10,272 nt of DNA from Paracoccaceae bacterium (GTDB lineage Bacteria > Pseudomonadota > Alphaproteobacteria > Rhodobacterales > Rhodobacteraceae): contig QKHF01000239.1 of NCBI GenBank assembly GCA_003250135.1, positions 1-10,272 of the forward strand, in the 5' to 3' direction. The notes beneath the pieces were generated by a model, which saw only the letters and a list, made by a program, of their open reading frames with translations, had not been told where the DNA came from and did not search any database. Positions 8,313 to 10,272 of the stretch are shown in pieces. Within the stretch, counting starts at the first letter, position 1; each line of letters opens with the position of its first letter. A program made the position numbers and the translations under genes.

Positions 8313-8380
8313 GACGTTAATTGCTGCGCCGCAAGAGAGCTAGCGTTTTGGCGAGTCGTCGTTGCGGCGTCAGGACTTCG

Positions 8381-8400
8381 TTAACCATCTCCATGGTTAA
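8381..8400. promoter_or_regulatory. Inverted repeat TTAACCAT-N4-ATGGTTAA, candidate operator
   Basis: A perfect 8-bp inverted repeat with a 4-bp spacer lies 69 bp upstream of the manC GTG. The arm resembles the TTAAC-type half-site bound by the alphaproteobacterial cell-cycle regulator CtrA. However, the arrangement is inverted and does not follow the direct TTAA-N7-TTAA consensus, so that assignment is only a suggestion. Other dimeric regulators could equally use this site. Confidence 0.4.
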
Positions 8401-8457
8401 TGGCGCGCGATCCGCTTAAGTCTTTTGCCGTTGGGCGGGCGGCCGAGAAAGTTTGAT

Positions 8458-8472
8458 GGAGAGTGCGACGTG
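8458..8472 (+). promoter_or_regulatory. Ribosome binding site that sets the manC GTG start
   Basis: GGAGAG at 8458-8463 precedes GTG at 8470-8472 by 6 nt. Translation from this GTG begins directly with the sugar-nucleotide signature region (ALTPVILAGG), as expected for this family. The longer frame from TTG 8425 would add 15 unconserved residues and lacks a comparable site. Confidence 0.7.
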
Positions 8473-9876
8473 GCGCTGACACCAGTGATCCTCGCCGGCG
8501 GATCGGGCACCCGCCTGTGGCCGATGTCCCGCGCGGCCTATCCGAAACAGTTTCTGACCCTCGGCGGCGCGCAGAGCCTGTTGCAAGAGACCCTGACCCG
8601 GGCGTCCGGCCGGCGGTATGGCCCGCCGATGATCGTCACCAACGAGGAATACCGGTTTCATTGCGCGGCGCAGGCCTGCGAGCTGGGCCTGACGCCCACG
8701 ATCCTGCTGGAGCCCGCCGCGCGCAACACGGCGCCCGCCATCGCCGCCGCGGCGCATCTGGCGATACAGGACGATCCCGACGCGGTGCTGCACGTGATGC
8801 CCTCGGACCATGCGCTGACCGCCGACGCCGCCTTTGAGACGGCGCTCGACGCGGCCGAGGCGGCGGCGGCCAAGGGCGCACTGGTGACCTTCGGGATCGA
8901 GCCGAAGGGTCCGGCGACGGGGTACGGCTACATCAAGGCGGCGCCGGGGACGGGGCCGCGCAGGGTGGATCGCTTCGTCGAAAAGCCGGATCTCGCAACG
9001 GCCGAGGCGATGCTGGCCGAAGGCGGGCATTTCTGGAATTCGGGCATGTTCCTGTTCCGGGCGGACGCTTTCCTGCAGGAGCTTTCGCGCCTCGCGCCCG
9101 AAGTGGCCGAGGCTGCGGCAGGGGCTGCGGCGGGGGCTACGAAGGACCTCGGCTTCCTCCGGCTGGGGGCGGAGGCGTTCAGGGCCTCGCCGTCAATTTC
9201 GGTCGACTACGCGGTGTTCGAGAAGACCGATAAGGCGGTGGTGGCGCCCGCGGCGATCCGCTGGTCCGATCTGGGCGCCTGGTCGGCGATCTGGGAGCGG
9301 GACGCGACCCGGCCGGAGGACGCGGTGACGCTGGGCAAGGCGAGCGCGCCGGGTTCGCGCCGTGTGCTCGCGGTCAGCGACGGGCCGCGCGTGGTGGCGC
9401 AGGGGGTTGAGGACATCGCGGTGATCGCCGCCGACGATGTTGTCTACGTCGGGAAGCTGTCGGAATCCGAGCGGGTGAAGGAGGCCGTCGCTGCGCTGGC
9501 CGCCGACCCCGAGACCGCCGCGCTGACGCAGGAGCATCGCACCGTCCGCCGCCCATGGGGCGGCTACACCAGCATTTGCTCCGGGCCGCGGTTTCAGGTG
9601 AAGCGCCTGTTCGTCAAACCGGGCGGGCGGCTGTCGCTGCAAAAGCACCATCACCGGTCCGAGCACTGGGTGGTGGTGACCGGGACCGCCGAGGTCACGC
9701 TGGGCGACCGGGTGATGACGCTGGGCGAAAACGAGTCGATCTATATCCCGCGCGGCGAGGTCCACCGGCTGGCCAATCCGGGAAAGATCCTGCTGGAGTT
9801 GATCGAGGTGCAGACCGGCTCCTATCTGGGAGAGGATGACATCATCCGTGTCGACGACGAATTCGGCCGAACCTGA
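8470..9876 (+). CDS. manC: Mannose-1-phosphate guanylyltransferase / mannose-6-phosphate isomerase
   Basis: This bifunctional cytoplasmic enzyme converts fructose-6-phosphate to mannose-6-phosphate and joins mannose-1-phosphate to GTP to give GDP-mannose, a precursor for surface polysaccharide and related glycans. The 468-aa length fits the ManC/AlgA/CpsB family. The N-terminal nucleotidyltransferase part carries GGSGTRLWPMSR at 10-21 followed by YPKQF, then FVEKP at 169-173, WNSGMF at 189-194 and RWSDLGAW near 264-271. The C-terminal cupin isomerase domain (about 361-453) has KHHHRSEHW with candidate metal ligands His393-395 and Glu398, and His432 in GEVHRL. The start is GTG 8470, chosen from the ribosome binding site and the family N-terminus. 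No other sugar-nucleotide gene is nearby, so the operon context is limited. It is divergent from the transglutaminase operon and followed by a hairpin at 9923. Confidence 0.95.
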   Translation: MALTPVILAGGSGTRLWPMSRAAYPKQFLTLGGAQSLLQETLTRASGRRYGPPMIVTNEEYRFHCAAQACELGLTPTILLEPAARNTAPAIAAAAHLAIQDDPDAVLHVMPSDHALTADAAFETALDAAEAAAAKGALVTFGIEPKGPATGYGYIKAAPGTGPRRVDRFVEKPDLATAEAMLAEGGHFWNSGMFLFRADAFLQELSRLAPEVAEAAAGAAAGATKDLGFLRLGAEAFRASPSISVDYAVFEKTDKAVVAPAAIRWSDLGAWSAIWERDATRPEDAVTLGKASAPGSRRVLAVSDGPRVVAQGVEDIAVIAADDVVYVGKLSESERVKEAVAALAADPETAALTQEHRTVRRPWGGYTSICSGPRFQVKRLFVKPGGRLSLQKHHHRSEHWVVVTGTAEVTLGDRVMTLGENESIYIPRGEVHRLANPGKILLELIEVQTGSYLGEDDIIRVDDEFGRT

Positions 9877-9922
9877 CGCAGACCGGCCGCTTTAAAAATT
9901 GAATCCGCGAACGGGAACCAGT

Positions 9923-9952
9923 GATCCTGCTGCGCGATGGCGCGGCAGGATC
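9923..9952. terminator. Hairpin between convergent genes, probable terminator
   Basis: A 13-bp stem (9923-9935 with 9940-9952; one T-G wobble, otherwise perfect) closes a GATG loop. It lies 46 bp past the manC stop and 26 bp from the stop of the convergent small gene. Neither strand has a clean T-run right after the stem, so it may be a weak or bidirectional terminator or an mRNA 3'-end stabiliser. An A/T-rich patch (TTTAAAAATT) lies at 9891-9900. Confidence 0.5.
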
Positions 9953-9978
9953 AGTCGTCATTGCCGAATTTCAGCCGG

Positions 9979-10218
9979 TCATGCGCTGGCCGCGACGGCG
10001 CTGATCTTGGGCGCATGCGCCAGAATCATGTCGCGGACCGCCTTGAAGCTCTCCATCACATAGAGCTCCTTGCCGTGGGCGAGATAGACCGCGACCGCGC
10101 CGCCATTCTCGGGGCGCTTCTGCTCGATCAGAAGTATCTGGTCCACGCGCACGCCGACCGGCTCGGACGTGTCGACGGAGAAGGACGAGTGGCGGAACGC
10201 GATGAGCCCGGATGTCAA
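9979..10218 (-). CDS. Small hypothetical protein (79 aa), unknown function
   Basis: I do not recognise a named family. The frame has strong G/C at third codon positions along its whole length, which supports real coding. The chosen TTG start at 10218 is the only start-like codon between the in-frame TAG at 10239-10237 and the body of the protein, and no strong ribosome binding site is seen, so the N-terminus is uncertain. Residues about 5-66 look like a compact beta-rich fold ending in a helix: LIAFRHSS, VGVRVDQILLIEQ, AVAVYLAHGKELYVMESFKA, then VRDMILAH. This pattern (short strands, a G-K/G-x-x-L/Y-V-x-E-S turn, final helix) loosely recalls FlbD-like and other small alphaproteobacterial proteins, but that is a weak resemblance. 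There is no signal peptide or membrane segment. It is convergent with manC. Confidence 0.65.
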   Translation of the reverse strand: MTSGLIAFRHSSFSVDTSEPVGVRVDQILLIEQKRPENGGAVAVYLAHGKELYVMESFKAVRDMILAHAPKISAVAASA

Positions 10219-10272
10219 ACGGCGGATCGAAACGGTCTACGCCCCGGACTTCGAGGCCTACGGCTACCCTGA
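10202..10272 (+). pseudogene. Sulfotransferase-like C-terminal tail, possible remnant at the window edge
   Basis: The plus-strand frame from ATG 10202 reads MSPDVKRRIETVYAPDFEAY followed by GYP and stays open to the edge. The pattern (L/M)SP(D/E)xxxRIxxxYAxDFExxGY is how many sulfotransferase-family proteins end, and the preceding codons (KDEWRNA, 10181-10201) also fit. Yet the frame is closed upstream by TAG at 10085-10087, so no full enzyme can precede it here. It overlaps the start of the opposite-strand small gene by 17 bp. Either this is a decayed 3' remnant, or it is the start of an unrelated gene that continues to the right and the resemblance is chance. The call is made from memory of the family and is tentative. 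Confidence 0.3.

Larger units (their letters stand above)
8265..8469. promoter_or_regulatory. Divergent intergenic control region
   Basis: About 205 bp separate the divergent operon and manC. The stretch is visibly more AT-rich than its neighbours and has no coding pattern that I see. It holds two perfect inverted repeats (listed separately), a 9-bp direct repeat TTTTGGCGA at 8293-8301 and 8346-8354, and ribosome binding sites at both ends. Promoters for both directions must lie here or nearby, but I could not pick convincing -35/-10 pairs with good spacing. No riboswitch or small RNA is evident. Confidence 0.65.

Noticed and set aside
8425..8469. Longer manC start at TTG 8425, adding 15 residues
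   Set aside because: The extra residues (PLGGRPRKFDGECD) are not typical of the family, and a good ribosome binding site stands before GTG 8470.
9937..10272. A plus-strand open frame ending in a TGA exactly at the right edge
   Set aside because: It begins inside the loop of the hairpin at 9923-9952 and is antisense to the small minus-strand gene, and its product looks like a shadow translation. The stop at the last base is probably coincidence.
1381..10272. tRNA, rRNA, CRISPR arrays, insertion sequences or prophage genes
   Set aside because: I looked for transposase motifs, repeated spacers, long terminal repeats and tRNA-like cloverleaf ends and saw none; composition and coding style are uniform across the main genes.

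Overview
The window is high-GC bacterial DNA with dense coding, strong G/C preference at third codon positions, a 4-bp start/stop overlap and GTG/TTG starts. This style and the gene content (a large transglutaminase-DUF2126 protein next to a fused ATP-grasp/alpha-E protein) suggest an alphaproteobacterium, perhaps of the Caulobacterales/Maricaulales or Rhodobacterales type. The sequence alone does not settle the genus.

Layout, left to right. (1) 1-1346, plus strand: the C-terminal part of a secreted or periplasmic beta-propeller type protein (choice-of-anchor I-like segment followed by a phytase-like esterase domain). It is cut by the left edge and followed by a clear intrinsic terminator at 1374-1403. 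(2) 8264 down to 1429, minus strand: a three-gene operon read right to left. It encodes a 1124-aa transglutaminase-like plus DUF2126 (putative amidoligase) protein, an 842-aa fusion of a circularly permuted type-2 ATP-grasp domain to an alpha-E domain, and a 298-aa stand-alone transglutaminase-like protein. (3) 8265-8469: a divergent control region of about 205 bp with two perfect inverted repeats. (4) 8470-9876, plus strand: a bifunctional mannose-1-phosphate guanylyltransferase/mannose-6-phosphate isomerase (ManC type). (5) 9923-9952: a hairpin between convergent genes. (6) 10218-9979, minus strand: a small protein of unknown function. (7) From about 10202 to the right edge: plus-strand sequence that reads like the C-terminal tail of a sulfotransferase.

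The centre of interest is the minus-strand operon. The set of transglutaminase fold, DUF2126, ATP-grasp and alpha-E has been predicted by comparative genomics to make and break amide or peptide bonds on an unknown peptide or protein, but as far as I know its substrate is not established. In this copy both transglutaminase-like proteins keep a Cys-His-Asp triad and the DUF2126 part looks canonical. The ATP-grasp half, in contrast, has lost several acidic residues I expect in its conserved motifs, so it may no longer be a working ligase. ManC, divergent from the operon, supplies GDP-mannose for surface polysaccharide; sharing an intergenic region is not evidence of a shared pathway.
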